A DNA stretch of 64,000 nt from Lachnospiraceae bacterium (GCA_017461725.1 JAFTXG010000026.1:1-64000); one strand, 5' to 3'; shown: positions 52,885-61,776, counted from the first letter of the stretch. Program-made: numbers and translations. Notes: generated by a model from the sequence alone, not told the origin.

Positions 52885-54470
52885 CAATCTGCCTTCTCCC
52901 CATTCACAATACAATGTTCTGCTTTGAACGGAATGCTGCAAATGTATTCATTCTCCTCAAAAACCAGATTTTTCACATTGTCAGCCCACACACACGGAGC
53001 TTCACACTGTGTAAACCGATTGTTTCGTATGACAATCGTATCGTGATAGTAAAAATCCTCCACCGTTTTCGGGCGCTTATTGATGTCGATCACCGCTCTG
53101 CACCATTTTCCATGACGACAGTCATCAAAGAAATTATCGGCGATCAGCACATCGCGAACACTGCCGCTTTCAAACCATTTCAGCGGATCTGATTCAAACT
53201 GAATGGCAGCACCCCCACTGTGAAAATGGTTACCCGCAATTTCAACCCTTCCCTTTACCGCAACCAGCATTCCTCTGGCACGATTGTTGCGGATAATATT
53301 GTTGCAAATCAGGGCATCTGCCTGGTCAGACAGACTCTCCACGATCATTCCGGGAGTGATCTCTCCCTCAACATCCGAAAGAGTCAAAATGGTCAAATCC
53401 GGATTGAGGATCTCAACCTCCGCAACATTGGCAAAGGCACTGGGCTGTTGGGTTTCCCTATCCATCATCTGGATATGATCACCGACATCGTAAATATCGA
53501 TTCCCCGGGTCTGTGCATGGGCATAGCGCACCAGAATCCGGTTGCCAATAACCTTTTCGATCAATGTGTAGATACCGTGAAGATTGGCGGCGTCATCCAG
53601 CTGATTCTCAAAGCAGCAATCCTCAATGGTGATTTTCCCCCGGCAGTTGACAAAATGGGTTGCATCCTGCCCAGCCGACCAGCACCGTCCATCTTCCGGA
53701 GTCACTTTGCAGGCTCTGACTGTGACATTTTTACATTTCTGGGCGACAACTGCCATTCCCCAACAAGTGTGAACGGTCACATTCTCCAGCAAAATATTTT
53801 CTGAGTGATCCAGCAAAAAGGCCTGATTACATCTGCGGGGCATCATAAACACAATCGTGTCTCCCACTTCCGGCATATCGGGCACATCATACAGATACAG
53901 AACATCTCCATCCAGCACTTTTTTTATCTGTTGGAATGGTACACCAAAATGCACATCTCCCGTCCCCCGCCTCAGTTCTCCGGTCTCCGTCACATAGTCA
54001 AGCGTCCTCACCATCGGCTCCCACTGAGAGCCGAAGGTCTGAACTAACGCATCGCCGTGGAGAATCAATGGCGGGTGCTCCTCAAGTGCTATCGTCACAT
54101 TGCCATTCTCCGCCCCAGTGACTTTCCCCTGAAAATTGCAGGTGTCGGCACAGGTAACAGTCAAATTTCGCACTGTGATATTTTTTGATCCGCGAATAAT
54201 CGCAAAGTCCATTGCTCCGTGTAGGACAAACCGGCTCCCACAGCCGTCGATGGTCAGATTGCTCATTTCTTCTATCGCCATCGCCGTTGATTTGAAACCA
54301 TTGTGCCCGTGGTTGGTTACACAGACTACCGGTGCAGCACATTCATCCGCATAAATATGATAAATACCCTGAGGAATCACAATCTCGTGTTCCCCCTGTT
54401 CTTTTGCGGCTTTTAAAGTGCAGGCAAACGAATGTCCGATTGAACCAAATGCAGACTCCAATAACGTCAT
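52884..54470 (-). CDS. GH110-like alpha-1,3-galactosidase (parallel beta-helix)
   Basis: GH110 enzymes remove terminal alpha-1,3-galactose, as on blood-group B and related host glycans. The start giving MTLLESAFGSIGHSF is uncertain; longer in-frame starts exist, none with good spacing. Of about 528 residues, right-handed beta-helix repeats run throughout (ILLENVTVHTCWGM, VTVRACKVTPEDG, VEIAGNHFHSGGAAIQF). The GH110-like catalytic region is DATHFVNCRG followed by FENQLDDAANLHGIY (Asp pair near 292-293) and VRYAHAQTRGIDIYDVGD. It lacks a signal peptide, so it likely acts on imported oligosaccharide. Another beta-helix glycosidase remains possible. Confidence 0.7.
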   Translation of the reverse strand: MTLLESAFGSIGHSFACTLKAAKEQGEHEIVIPQGIYHIYADECAAPVVCVTNHGHNGFKSTAMAIEEMSNLTIDGCGSRFVLHGAMDFAIIRGSKNITVRNLTVTCADTCNFQGKVTGAENGNVTIALEEHPPLILHGDALVQTFGSQWEPMVRTLDYVTETGELRRGTGDVHFGVPFQQIKKVLDGDVLYLYDVPDMPEVGDTIVFMMPRRCNQAFLLDHSENILLENVTVHTCWGMAVVAQKCKNVTVRACKVTPEDGRCWSAGQDATHFVNCRGKITIEDCCFENQLDDAANLHGIYTLIEKVIGNRILVRYAHAQTRGIDIYDVGDHIQMMDRETQQPSAFANVAEVEILNPDLTILTLSDVEGEITPGMIVESLSDQADALICNNIIRNNRARGMLVAVKGRVEIAGNHFHSGGAAIQFESDPLKWFESGSVRDVLIADNFFDDCRHGKWCRAVIDINKRPKTVEDFYYHDTIVIRNNRFTQCEAPCVWADNVKNLVFEENEYICSIPFKAEHCIVNGEKAD

Positions 54471-54553
54471 AATGTCACTTTTCGGCAAAAATACCATAAC
54501 ATGGTAAAATTGTCGATTTTCTCCTTTTTGCAAACTCCTTTGCTATTCAAAAC

Positions 54554-54570
54554 TTTCAATCAAATTGAAA
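54554..54570. promoter_or_regulatory. Palindrome in the GH110/AraC divergent region
   Basis: TTTCAATCAAATTGAAA is a perfect 7-3-7 palindrome between the divergent GH110-like and AraC genes, downstream of a TTGACT -35 candidate (54598-54603, minus). It is a possible operator. Confidence 0.45.
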
Positions 54571-54621
54571 TTTTTCTTTATTTTTCACCCCAATTATAGT
54601 CAATTTTCTCTCAAAAACGAA

Positions 54622-54651
54622 TTGCCTCAGGTAATATAGACATGGTATAAT
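54622..54651 (+). promoter_or_regulatory. Promoter of the second AraC-family gene
   Basis: TTGCCT (54622-54627), an 18-bp spacer and a perfect TATAAT (54646-54651) lie 26 bp before the start codon. Confidence 0.6.
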
Positions 54652-54677
54652 GTAAGATATTACAGGAGGTGACAGCG

Positions 54678-55442
54678 ATGCAGCCCAGATATATCCTATT
54701 GACCAACCGACATCTTGTCGACTTGAATCCTCGCGGCGGAGGCGAAGAACAGGTAATCCCCGGACGGCGTGTCGGCCCCATCACGCGCCCCAGAGTTTGC
54801 CTTCACTATGTCCTTCACGGAAAAGGTATATACACAGTGCGCGGCAAGACATACCCGGTGGAAGCCGGACAAGCCTTTATCATCTACCCTCATGAGATTG
54901 CAACCTATCAGGCGGATATTGATGATCCCTGGCATTATCAGTGGCTCAACATTGAAGGCCGGCTTTCCGAATCGTTTCTTCAACTTCCCCCTGTATTTCC
55001 CTTATCCCGGAAGCATTTTCAGAATATTTTCAGTTATATGGATGATCTGGCTATGCGGGAATATAAAATCGCAGCACAGCTGCTTTTGATGTACTCAGAG
55101 CTTTTCTCAGACAGCCATCACTCTAATCATTATGTCAATCGGGTAGTCAATTACATTCAGATTGCCTACATGGAAAAGATCACCATTGAGAGCATCGCTC
55201 AGCAGATGAATCTTGACCGCAGGTATCTCTCCTGGCTGTTTAAACAAAAAACAGGAAAGACGATCCAGCAGTACCTGATCAGCGTGCGGATGGAACAGGC
55301 CTGCCTCTATCTGCAGGAAGGCCACAGCGTCCAGGAAACGGCACAGCTCTGTGGATACGAGGATGTATCCAATTTCTCCAAAATGTTCAAGCAGCAATAC
55401 GGGAAAAGTCCTGCCCACTGGAAAAAGCAGATACTTCCCTAA
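54678..55442 (+). CDS. AraC-family transcriptional regulator
   Basis: The start giving MQPRYILLTNRHL is 8 bp after AGGAGG; a GTG three codons earlier overlaps that site. Of 254 residues, the cupin part has CLHYVLHGKGIYTVRGKTYPVEAGQAFIIYP. The two-HTH domain is at about 150-250, with ITIESIAQQMNLDRRYLSWLFKQKTGKTIQQYL and VQETAQLCGYEDVSNFSKMFKQQYGKSP. It is divergent from the GH110-like gene and the ABC importer, so it is their probable activator. Confidence 0.93.
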   Translation: MQPRYILLTNRHLVDLNPRGGGEEQVIPGRRVGPITRPRVCLHYVLHGKGIYTVRGKTYPVEAGQAFIIYPHEIATYQADIDDPWHYQWLNIEGRLSESFLQLPPVFPLSRKHFQNIFSYMDDLAMREYKIAAQLLLMYSELFSDSHHSNHYVNRVVNYIQIAYMEKITIESIAQQMNLDRRYLSWLFKQKTGKTIQQYLISVRMEQACLYLQEGHSVQETAQLCGYEDVSNFSKMFKQQYGKSPAHWKKQILP

Positions 55443-55445
55443 GCG

Positions 55446-55499
55446 AAAAAAATCGCCTTATCCGCCGTGTCAAAACACCTTGGATAAAGCGATTTTTTT
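55446..55499. terminator. Bidirectional terminator between AraC and class II aldolase genes
   Basis: An 18-bp stem (AAAAAAATCGCCTTATCC with GGATAAAGCGATTTTTTT, one mismatch) closes an 18-nt loop. A and T runs on the two sides let it end both converging transcripts. Confidence 0.9.
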
Positions 55500-55519
55500 C
55501 TCATCCTCTATTTTCTGTT

Positions 55520-56176
55520 TTACTTCTTCTGTCCATATTTGTTCATAAAGAACTCATGGAAGAACTCACAGTCCTCCCTGGATATCTCCACCGCACCGCC
55601 CAGGGCCTGCACATCGATCCAGATCTGCGCCGTCTTTTCCAGAACGGTGGCTGCGATCAACGCCTCTTTCAGGTTGCGTCCCAGCGTGATGGAGCCGTGG
55701 TTGGCGATCAGCGCGCCGAACCGCTCATGAAGTGCCTCGCATACACTTTCCGCCATCTCCTGAGAACCCGGATAAGTGTATCCTGCACAGCGAACATCTC
55801 CGCCAAGGATCTGTACCTGATCGTCGCAAATGGGGGGAATACCCTTTCTGGTCACCGCCACTGCCAGTGCCTTGGAAGAATGGGTGTGTACGACACCGTT
55901 CACCTCGGGGCGGGTCAGCAGTATCCTGGAATGGATCGGCACCTCCACGGAGGGCTTCAGATCACCCTCGTACTCTCCGGTCTTCATATTGACCACCACC
56001 ATCTGATCGGGAGTCAGCTTGGAATAATCCATGCCGGAGGGTGTGATCACCATATACGTATCATCAATTCTGCCGGAGATATTTCCCCAGGTTCCTGCGG
56101 TCAGACCGCCGTCCGCCATGGCCTTGGCAGTAACGCAAACCTCTTTCTGAACTTTCTTTGCATATTCTCTATCCAT
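55520..56176 (-). CDS. Class II aldolase/adducin family protein
   Basis: This is a zinc aldolase or epimerase of the L-fuculose-phosphate aldolase type, with 218 residues. Visible motifs are GTWGNISGR near 28-36, ITPSGMDY near 44-51, SVEVPIHSRI near 76 with the catalytic Glu, VVHTHSSKALAV near 93 with two His ligands, and LIANHG near 155 with the third. The substrate could be fuculose-, rhamnulose- or ribulose-phosphate, or a hydroxy-acid derivative. It lies 94 bp after the dehydrogenase gene and probably shares its transcript. Confidence 0.9.
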   Translation of the reverse strand: MDREYAKKVQKEVCVTAKAMADGGLTAGTWGNISGRIDDTYMVITPSGMDYSKLTPDQMVVVNMKTGEYEGDLKPSVEVPIHSRILLTRPEVNGVVHTHSSKALAVAVTRKGIPPICDDQVQILGGDVRCAGYTYPGSQEMAESVCEALHERFGALIANHGSITLGRNLKEALIAATVLEKTAQIWIDVQALGGAVEISREDCEFFHEFFMNKYGQKK

Positions 56177-56270
56177 ATCGCTTCACCTGTATCCTTTTTG
56201 TTTGCTCGGTCGCCGTGCTCCCGATGTCATCTGTCTCGCTGTGATATCACCGTATTCGCCGGCAATCGGA

Positions 56271-57305
56271 TCAGCAGTAACGGTACAGCAAATGCTCACC
56301 GTTGATAAAACGTCTCACGTCAGAAACCAGCATCTTGGTATGGTTGGTAATGGCCTCCATGGTGGCTCCGCCGATGTGGGGAGTAACCACCACATTGTCC
56401 AGCTCTGCCAGGTAAGGGTGGTTCCGGGCGATGGGCTCCTTCTCAAATACATCCAGACCTGCGCCTGCGATCCGACGCTCGCGGAGCGCCTTGATCAATG
56501 CCACCTCGTCAAGCACAGCGCTGCGGGATGCGTTGATAAAATATGCGGTGGGCTTCATATAGGAGATCATCTCCTCGTTGATACAGCCCACGGTCTCGGG
56601 GGTCACCTTCAGATGGCTGGACACAAAATCGGAGTTTGCCATCAACTCCTTCAGGGACTGGGCCTTGCGGATGCCGATCTCCTCCACGTCCACCTCACCC
56701 ACATAGGGGTCGTAGATCAGCAGCTCCATGCCGAATGCGCGGGCGATCTTGCCCACTCTGCGGCCAATGCTTCCGTAGCCGATGATGCCGAGGGTCTTGT
56801 TTTTCAGCTCAACGCCCTTGAATACAGAGTAGGGGGAGGTCTCAGTGATATCCCACAGAACGTCTGCACGCAGACCTTCCTTGGTCACCAGATCGGTCTC
56901 CTCCGCCGCAGTGTACTGTCCCGCCTTCAGCGCGGAGTAAGCCATGGGGATTTTCCGGGCAATGGAGAGCATCAGACCGATGGTCAGCTCTGCCGCCGCG
57001 TCGGAATTTCGCCCCGGAGTGAAGAGAACCGGAATGTTTCTCTCCTTCGCCGCCGTCACATCTACATTCACCGGGGTGGCTCTGGTGCAGGCGATCAGCT
57101 TAAGGCTCTTTGCGTTCTCAATGACACCGCGGGTGATTTCGTCAAAGGTGGTGATGATCATATCCGCATCGGCGGTCTTTTCCTTCAGTTCGTCCTCAGA
57201 CAATTTGGGCAGGCCCTTCGCCCAGCCGTCCAATATCACCTCGCCCATCCCAAAGAGGGGCTCCAGCTCCTTTGGGTCGTATTCTGCGGTAAAAAAGATT
57301 TTCAT
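56271..57305 (-). CDS. D-isomer-specific 2-hydroxyacid dehydrogenase
   Basis: This NAD-dependent dehydrogenase interconverts 2-oxoacids and D-2-hydroxyacids, with 344 residues. The Rossmann motif is LGIIGYGSIGRRVG near 172. The catalytic Arg is in FINASRSAVLDEVAL, the Glu in GLDVFEKEP and the His in TPHIGGAT near 318. AAGGAGGAG precedes the ATG. The gene starts inside the end of the SorC-type regulator gene (4-bp overlap), so its expression is tied to that regulator. Together with the class II aldolase it suggests breakdown of a sugar or sugar acid. Confidence 0.93.
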   Translation of the reverse strand: MKIFFTAEYDPKELEPLFGMGEVILDGWAKGLPKLSEDELKEKTADADMIITTFDEITRGVIENAKSLKLIACTRATPVNVDVTAAKERNIPVLFTPGRNSDAAAELTIGLMLSIARKIPMAYSALKAGQYTAAEETDLVTKEGLRADVLWDITETSPYSVFKGVELKNKTLGIIGYGSIGRRVGKIARAFGMELLIYDPYVGEVDVEEIGIRKAQSLKELMANSDFVSSHLKVTPETVGCINEEMISYMKPTAYFINASRSAVLDEVALIKALRERRIAGAGLDVFEKEPIARNHPYLAELDNVVVTPHIGGATMEAITNHTKMLVSDVRRFINGEHLLYRYC

Positions 57306-58249
57306 GCCGACTCCTCCTTTATCTTTTCCATGATAACTTTCGCCATCGCGCAGTCAATGATCAGTGTATTTAACAGTCCGGACTTTAGCACGGCCAGAAC
57401 CGCCTCCGCCTTTCCCTCGCCGGCCGCAATGGCAATGGTATTTTCCATCCTGCGGATACAGTCAGGCGAGGCATTCAGCAGGCGCTCCTGCAAAAAACAG
57501 CTGTCCGTGCTTCCGTCAGCCCGGACCGGATTCATACCGATGTCAGCACAAAAGCCCTCAGCCCTCAACTGCCGGATATCCTCCGGGGAGAAAAACTCCT
57601 TCCGATACATCAGCGAGTCCTCGCTCAGCTCTCCGATACCGAAGATACCCACATTGCACCGCTCCATCATCTCATAGGAACGGCGAATGCTCTTTTCCTC
57701 CAGCAACAGCTGCTTCGTCTGGGCCTTCGACACCGTGACCGGCGCGTAGAGCATATAGGTGGGCGCGTCCAGCTTGTCCGAGAGGGCGCGGACGATATCG
57801 TCCGACTTGGCCGAGAAACCGTCCAGACTCTGGGCGCCAACCAGCTGCACCACTCTACAGTCGGCCTTCCGCTCAAAGCGCATCTCCCGGATCGTGGCCG
57901 CCAGCGTACGTCCCCAGGAGACGCCGATCACATCTCCCGGCTCCAGCGTCCGCTCCAGATACTGAGCTGCCGCATTCGCCACCTTCAAGAATCCCAGCTT
58001 CGGATCATCGTAATCCGGCACAATGATCGCCCTGGTCAGTCCAAACCGCTCCTCCAGGCAATGCTCCCACTCCACATAGTCCTGCTCACAGCCGCGGATA
58101 CTCACGGTGACGATGCCGTCCTCCTTGAGGGATCCGATGACGGCATTGACCTTCTGGCGGGTCAGCTTTAATCGTCTGGCGATCTCCTCCTGGGTAAGGC
58201 CCGCGGAGTAATACCAGAACGCAATCTTAGTTTTAATCTCTCTGTCCAT
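57302..58249 (-). CDS. SorC-family sugar-binding transcriptional regulator
   Basis: The start giving MDREIKTKIAFWYYS follows GGAGAAG; an upstream frame runs through the operator region. Of 315 residues, the N-terminal HTH is at about 15-50 (GLTQEEIARRLKLTRQKVNAVIGSLKEDGIV). The effector domain has IGVSWGRTLAATIREM near 140 and VVQLVGAQ. SorC/DeoR-type members bind phosphorylated sugars. It is the first gene of a unit with the 2-hydroxyacid dehydrogenase (4-bp overlap) and the class II aldolase. Confidence 0.92.
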   Translation of the reverse strand: MDREIKTKIAFWYYSAGLTQEEIARRLKLTRQKVNAVIGSLKEDGIVTVSIRGCEQDYVEWEHCLEERFGLTRAIIVPDYDDPKLGFLKVANAAAQYLERTLEPGDVIGVSWGRTLAATIREMRFERKADCRVVQLVGAQSLDGFSAKSDDIVRALSDKLDAPTYMLYAPVTVSKAQTKQLLLEEKSIRRSYEMMERCNVGIFGIGELSEDSLMYRKEFFSPEDIRQLRAEGFCADIGMNPVRADGSTDSCFLQERLLNASPDCIRRMENTIAIAAGEGKAEAVLAVLKSGLLNTLIIDCAMAKVIMEKIKEESA

Positions 58250-58259
58250 CTTCTCTCCG

Positions 58260-58288
58260 TTACATTTGTCGTTTCGCATTACATTTGT
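58260..58288. repeat. TTACATTTGT direct repeats before the SorC-family gene
   Basis: TTACATTTGT occurs at 58260-58269 and 58279-58288, 19 bp apart, between the predicted promoter and the start codon. The second copy is part of the palindrome TTACATTTGTAA. These are candidate operator half-sites for the SorC regulator. Confidence 0.5.
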
Positions 58289-58303
58289 AATATTATAATA
58301 AAA

Positions 58304-58345
58304 ACCTGTATATGTCAAGCGCTATTTCGCCGGACATATACAGGT
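58304..58345 (-). promoter_or_regulatory. 13-bp inverted repeat overlapping the SorC-family promoter
   Basis: ACCTGTATATGTC (58304-58316) and GACATATACAGGT (58333-58345) are perfect inverted arms 16 bp apart. On the minus strand one arm contains a TTGACA -35 box, and TAATAT or TATAAT lies 15-17 bp on. A T-rich stretch also follows, so the hairpin could be a terminator for the nicotinamidase gene upstream, an operator, or both. Confidence 0.55.
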
Positions 58346-58460
58346 CACTGATTCATCCGATATTCAATTCCGTCGTTTACTTCTCACGGTTCAGCCGCTC
58401 TCCCACGGCGCCGCCCGGGTGGACCAGCGCGAACTGCTCATTCTGAAAGCCGGTCACCGC

Positions 58461-58985
58461 TCACTCCGCCACCTCGATCTGGCACATTTTCATGGCCTCC
58501 AGCGCATTTTTATGACTCTGGGGTGTCACGCCTGCGCAGCATCGTCCGTCCACGGACACGATCATCTCCGGCTCCGCCGCCTTCAGCAGCATTGCGTTGG
58601 AAATCACACAGATATCGGTGCACAGACCGATCAGCTCCACGGAGTCAATCTCCCCTGCCTGGAACATACTGGACACATAGCGGCTCAGCTCCACCGATCC
58701 AAAGGTGTTTTTGTCAAAGATTTCTCTGTCGTCCACCAGCATATGAATCTCCGGTGTCAGCCTCCATCCGTCCGTACCCTTAATACAGTGTTCCACCGGA
58801 AGCTTTCTGCCCTCCTGGGTCTGCAGGTAATTCGGTCTGTGGGTATCTCTGGTGAACACCACCGGGCCCTCATGTGCCTTGATCTTCTCCGCCACCGGTG
58901 CCACGATGGCCTGCGCCTCGGGCGTTCCCAGCGCCCCGTCCACAAAGTCATTCTGCATATCGACTACAACAAGCAATTTCTCCAT
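58461..58985 (-). CDS. Isochorismatase-fold hydrolase, nicotinamidase-like
   Basis: This cysteine hydrolase probably converts nicotinamide to nicotinate in NAD salvage. The start giving MEKLLVVVDMQNDF follows GGGGGAG and yields 174 residues. The catalytic triad is visible as Asp9 (VVDMQNDF), Lys92 (FDKNTFGS) and Cys126 (CTDICVISN). The metal-site region is RDTHRPNY with a later His in EHC. These features fit PncA better than isochorismatase proper. It stands alone between the SorC unit and a hypothetical gene. Confidence 0.87.
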   Translation of the reverse strand: MEKLLVVVDMQNDFVDGALGTPEAQAIVAPVAEKIKAHEGPVVFTRDTHRPNYLQTQEGRKLPVEHCIKGTDGWRLTPEIHMLVDDREIFDKNTFGSVELSRYVSSMFQAGEIDSVELIGLCTDICVISNAMLLKAAEPEMIVSVDGRCCAGVTPQSHKNALEAMKMCQIEVAE

Positions 58986-59205
58986 GTTCTCCCCCTGAAT
59001 TCTGTCAAAATGTCCGAAAGCGGTCAATTCCATCACAGGGGCCATCCCCCTCAATGGCGGAAACATCCAACGTTCCCAGCCTCTTCCGACAACCTCAGTA
59101 TAACAGGAGATTACACAAGTTTCAATCACTTTTATCACGAGTCTGTGGGGAAAATCACGCAGGTGAATGCACGGTACTTTCGACCTTCAGGGCTCACATC
59201 CTCGC

Positions 59206-59640
59206 TTACAGATACGCCCTAAGTTTCAGCATCAGACTGCTCTCCAGACTGATCAGTCGCCCGGCGATCTCCTTGGACTGCTCATCCGCATCGCTGTACT
59301 GATTCATATAGCGGTACAGTGACTTGACACCCATGTTGCAGCCGTCATACATCATATCCGCCACCTTCTCATCGGAAGGATCCACCATCAGCTTCACCTC
59401 CGTCATCATCTTGGTCATGGCCTTTGCCATGGGAGACGGGTCCTTCTCGTCCTTGTCATACTGATTCAATAGAGTGTGCGTCAGATTTCCCAGCTCCTCA
59501 TGCTCTGCCTTATTCTTTGCGAGAATCCGTTCCAGTGACTTACTCTCCACCTTATCCAGCACATCATCGATGGACGAGACCGCCGTCTTTACCCCCGCAT
59601 TGCATTCCTTCAATAACTTGATTGTATCGCTGTTCACCAT
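59206..59640 (-). CDS. Helical hypothetical protein
   Basis: I recognise no firm family. The start giving MVNSDTIKLLKECN (144 residues) is chosen because the upstream extension overlaps the end of the next gene and is of unlike composition. GGA lies 8-10 bp before the ATG. It appears all-helical and charged (VLDKVESKSLERILAKNKAEHEEL), with Met-rich MAKAMTKMMTEVKLM in the middle and CNMGVKSLYRYMNQY near the end. The shape recalls ferritin-like four-helix proteins of the DUF2383 type, without clear metal ligands. It is soluble, and 115 bp after the coiled-coil gene. Confidence 0.65.
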   Translation of the reverse strand: MVNSDTIKLLKECNAGVKTAVSSIDDVLDKVESKSLERILAKNKAEHEELGNLTHTLLNQYDKDEKDPSPMAKAMTKMMTEVKLMVDPSDEKVADMMYDGCNMGVKSLYRYMNQYSDADEQSKEIAGRLISLESSLMLKLRAYL

Positions 59641-59755
59641 ATTATCCGTCCTTTCATTCTGTCTGCCGCTCATCGCCCGCCTTTGCTCATCATTACTCCG
59701 GCAATGAGCCGCCATTCCTCTATAGCATGTATCGATTTGAACCTTTTTATGCGGT

Positions 59756-60760
59756 TCAGTCCGATTCTGCCTGTCTGCCCCGCCGTTTTTTTGCTTCCTG
59801 ATAATATTTATCTCTCCATTTTTTTCCTTCAATTTGAAGCTGTCTGGCCACCTCCGCCAGATCATTGTACTGGGTGACGGCAGACTGGAGCCGAGCGCGA
59901 TTCTCTGCCAGCGCTTCCCGGAGATCATCCTTCGCACGCTGACTTTCCAACTGGCATTTTTCACACTCCTCAGAAAGTCTCTGTATCTCCTCCTGATAGC
60001 CGGACATGTCCTGCTTCAACCGGTCCTGTTCCGCCTGAAGTTCTCCGTTTTCTTCCAGAAGTCTTCTCTTTTCCGCCTCACTCTCGCTTACTTTTTCTGC
60101 CAGCTGCTTCTGCGCAGATATCATCTGCAGCATGTTCACCTTTTCCTCCTCCGCTTCCTTCCGCATTCTTTCCCATCCGTCGACCGTCTCCGCCGCTGTC
60201 CAGATGCCTTCCTCCCAGCTTTCCGCTTCGTTGTCCGCGACAGACATCCTCCAGCACCGCTCTGCAGCTATCACCCTCAATTGCCCCTGATCGGAGATCA
60301 CCTGAAACTCCGGTGGCTCGCCGAAATCCTGGGCCAGAATCTTCTCGCTCCCCTCCGGCAAAGCCACCGCTCCGCCCGGTGCGGCAGTTTCCGGTACTGT
60401 TCGCACTTTCAGCGCATATTTCTCCCTGATCGGGCTCCATGCGGTGTAAAACAGATATAGTCTTCCCTTCCACGCGGTCAGCGTCATTCCGCTGTGACGG
60501 CAGCTCTCGATGCTCTCCCCAAAGAGCATTCTGTCCTCCTCGCCGTCCGGCAGGTACAGCATGACCCTTCTGGACGTATTCTGATATGTAAAATAGATTC
60601 TTCCCTCGATGGCTGCCGCTGAGAAATCCGACAAGAAATCGGTCCGCAGCGTCATATGACTCCGGTTATTGCCCCCGCCGGACAACTGCCTGATAATCTG
60701 ATTTTTTTCACTCCACAATGCCACACGGCGGCCGTCCGCCAGCCGAAACAAATAATCCAT
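59756..60760 (-). CDS. Hypothetical protein with beta-rich N-terminus and C-terminal coiled coil
   Basis: Function is not recognised. The start giving MDYLFRLADGRRV follows GGAG by 8-9 bp; 334 residues. Residues about 1-190 are beta-rich with blade-like strands (GRIYFTYQNTSRRVMLYLPDG, WKGRLYLFYTAWSP). Residues about 195-330 are a long Glu/Lys/Arg/Gln coiled coil ending in KKRRGRQAESD. It has no signal peptide or membrane segment. It is divergent from a Cys-rich protein gene across only 101 bp, which suggests a functional pair, possibly in spore or surface structure; this is inference. Confidence 0.65.
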   Translation of the reverse strand: MDYLFRLADGRRVALWSEKNQIIRQLSGGGNNRSHMTLRTDFLSDFSAAAIEGRIYFTYQNTSRRVMLYLPDGEEDRMLFGESIESCRHSGMTLTAWKGRLYLFYTAWSPIREKYALKVRTVPETAAPGGAVALPEGSEKILAQDFGEPPEFQVISDQGQLRVIAAERCWRMSVADNEAESWEEGIWTAAETVDGWERMRKEAEEEKVNMLQMISAQKQLAEKVSESEAEKRRLLEENGELQAEQDRLKQDMSGYQEEIQRLSEECEKCQLESQRAKDDLREALAENRARLQSAVTQYNDLAEVARQLQIEGKKWRDKYYQEAKKRRGRQAESD

Positions 60761-60861
60761 ATTTCTCTGCTCCGCTTTTTTTCTATATAATATGTCCCAC
60801 GTGCACATTTCATGCGGTATTCGCATAGGATATACCAATCCCACATGAAAGGATTCTTATC

Positions 60862-61776
60862 ATGTCCAAAACAAAACGCTGCCGCTGTGTTGTCAGAAGC
60901 GCCCGCAATGCTTCCAGCCTTGCGACCGCCGGCGGCAATGGCTCCTGTGTAGATGTGTGCGCGTCTCCGATCTGCGCTGATCCCTCCACACTGACCCTGA
61001 TGGCCCCGGTGATCTATGACCAGCTGGGTCTGAATCTGTGCAGCCCTGTGACGCTGCCGGGTCTTGACGACTTTCCAAATGCTGCATCGGCCTCCGTTCA
61101 GGTAATCGATGTTTTTTTCGGTGAGGGAACCGAAATCACCCCGCTGACCGGCCGCCCCAACTGCTATGAAGTCTCCCTGGCTAATTTGAATGTGACCTTT
61201 GCGGTCCGCATCTTTGACTGTGCCGGAAGACTCCTGACCACGCTGACGACTGAGGCCACCTATCTCCCGCCTGACACAGCCGATAACTATGACGAGGAAA
61301 CCAACCCGGATATGGTTCAGTTCGACATCTTTGCCCCCTACGGAATCTCCTACATTGACGGTGCCGTCTCCCAGCCACTGTTAAACTATATCGGATTCAG
61401 CTCCACCAATGCCGGTCTGCTCCAGGGCATAAATGTCACCGCATTCGCCAAGCTGCTGAGCCTGGATCTCGAGGATTCTGTCGCCACCGTCGGTCTCACC
61501 CTCTATGTGGCAAGCCTGTACTATTCGCAGTATCAATTCGGCGACATCAGCAGAGCCGAAATCCCCAAGATCAGTCTGATTCCCGAGGACGATTCTCTGT
61601 GCCAGGATTTCGTCGAGGGTGATCTGCTGAACCTGGCGATCAAGCCGCTGGAGCTGGGCGCACCCCACTACGAGGAATATCTGAAGAAGGATTGCTCGAC
61701 CTGCAAATCCTGCTGTGACACCGTAGTCTCCGCGGATGACGATTCCGCGGCCGCACAGCCTGTCACCGATGGCTGA
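60862..61776 (+). CDS. Cysteine-rich hypothetical protein
   Basis: Function is not recognised. Of 304 residues, the N-terminus is basic with cysteines (MSKTKRCRCVV) and followed by GSCVDVCASPICADP. The middle is an acidic, beta-rich, low-Lys region. The C-terminus has KKDCSTCKSCCDTVV and an Asp/Ala tail. It has no signal peptide. Clustered cysteines at both ends suggest cross-linking or metal binding, as in spore coat or exosporium proteins, though no named family fits. AAAGGA lies 8 bp before the ATG. It is the only plus-strand gene in the last 8 kb. Confidence 0.7.
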   Translation: MSKTKRCRCVVRSARNASSLATAGGNGSCVDVCASPICADPSTLTLMAPVIYDQLGLNLCSPVTLPGLDDFPNAASASVQVIDVFFGEGTEITPLTGRPNCYEVSLANLNVTFAVRIFDCAGRLLTTLTTEATYLPPDTADNYDEETNPDMVQFDIFAPYGISYIDGAVSQPLLNYIGFSSTNAGLLQGINVTAFAKLLSLDLEDSVATVGLTLYVASLYYSQYQFGDISRAEIPKISLIPEDDSLCQDFVEGDLLNLAIKPLELGAPHYEEYLKKDCSTCKSCCDTVVSADDDSAAAQPVTDG

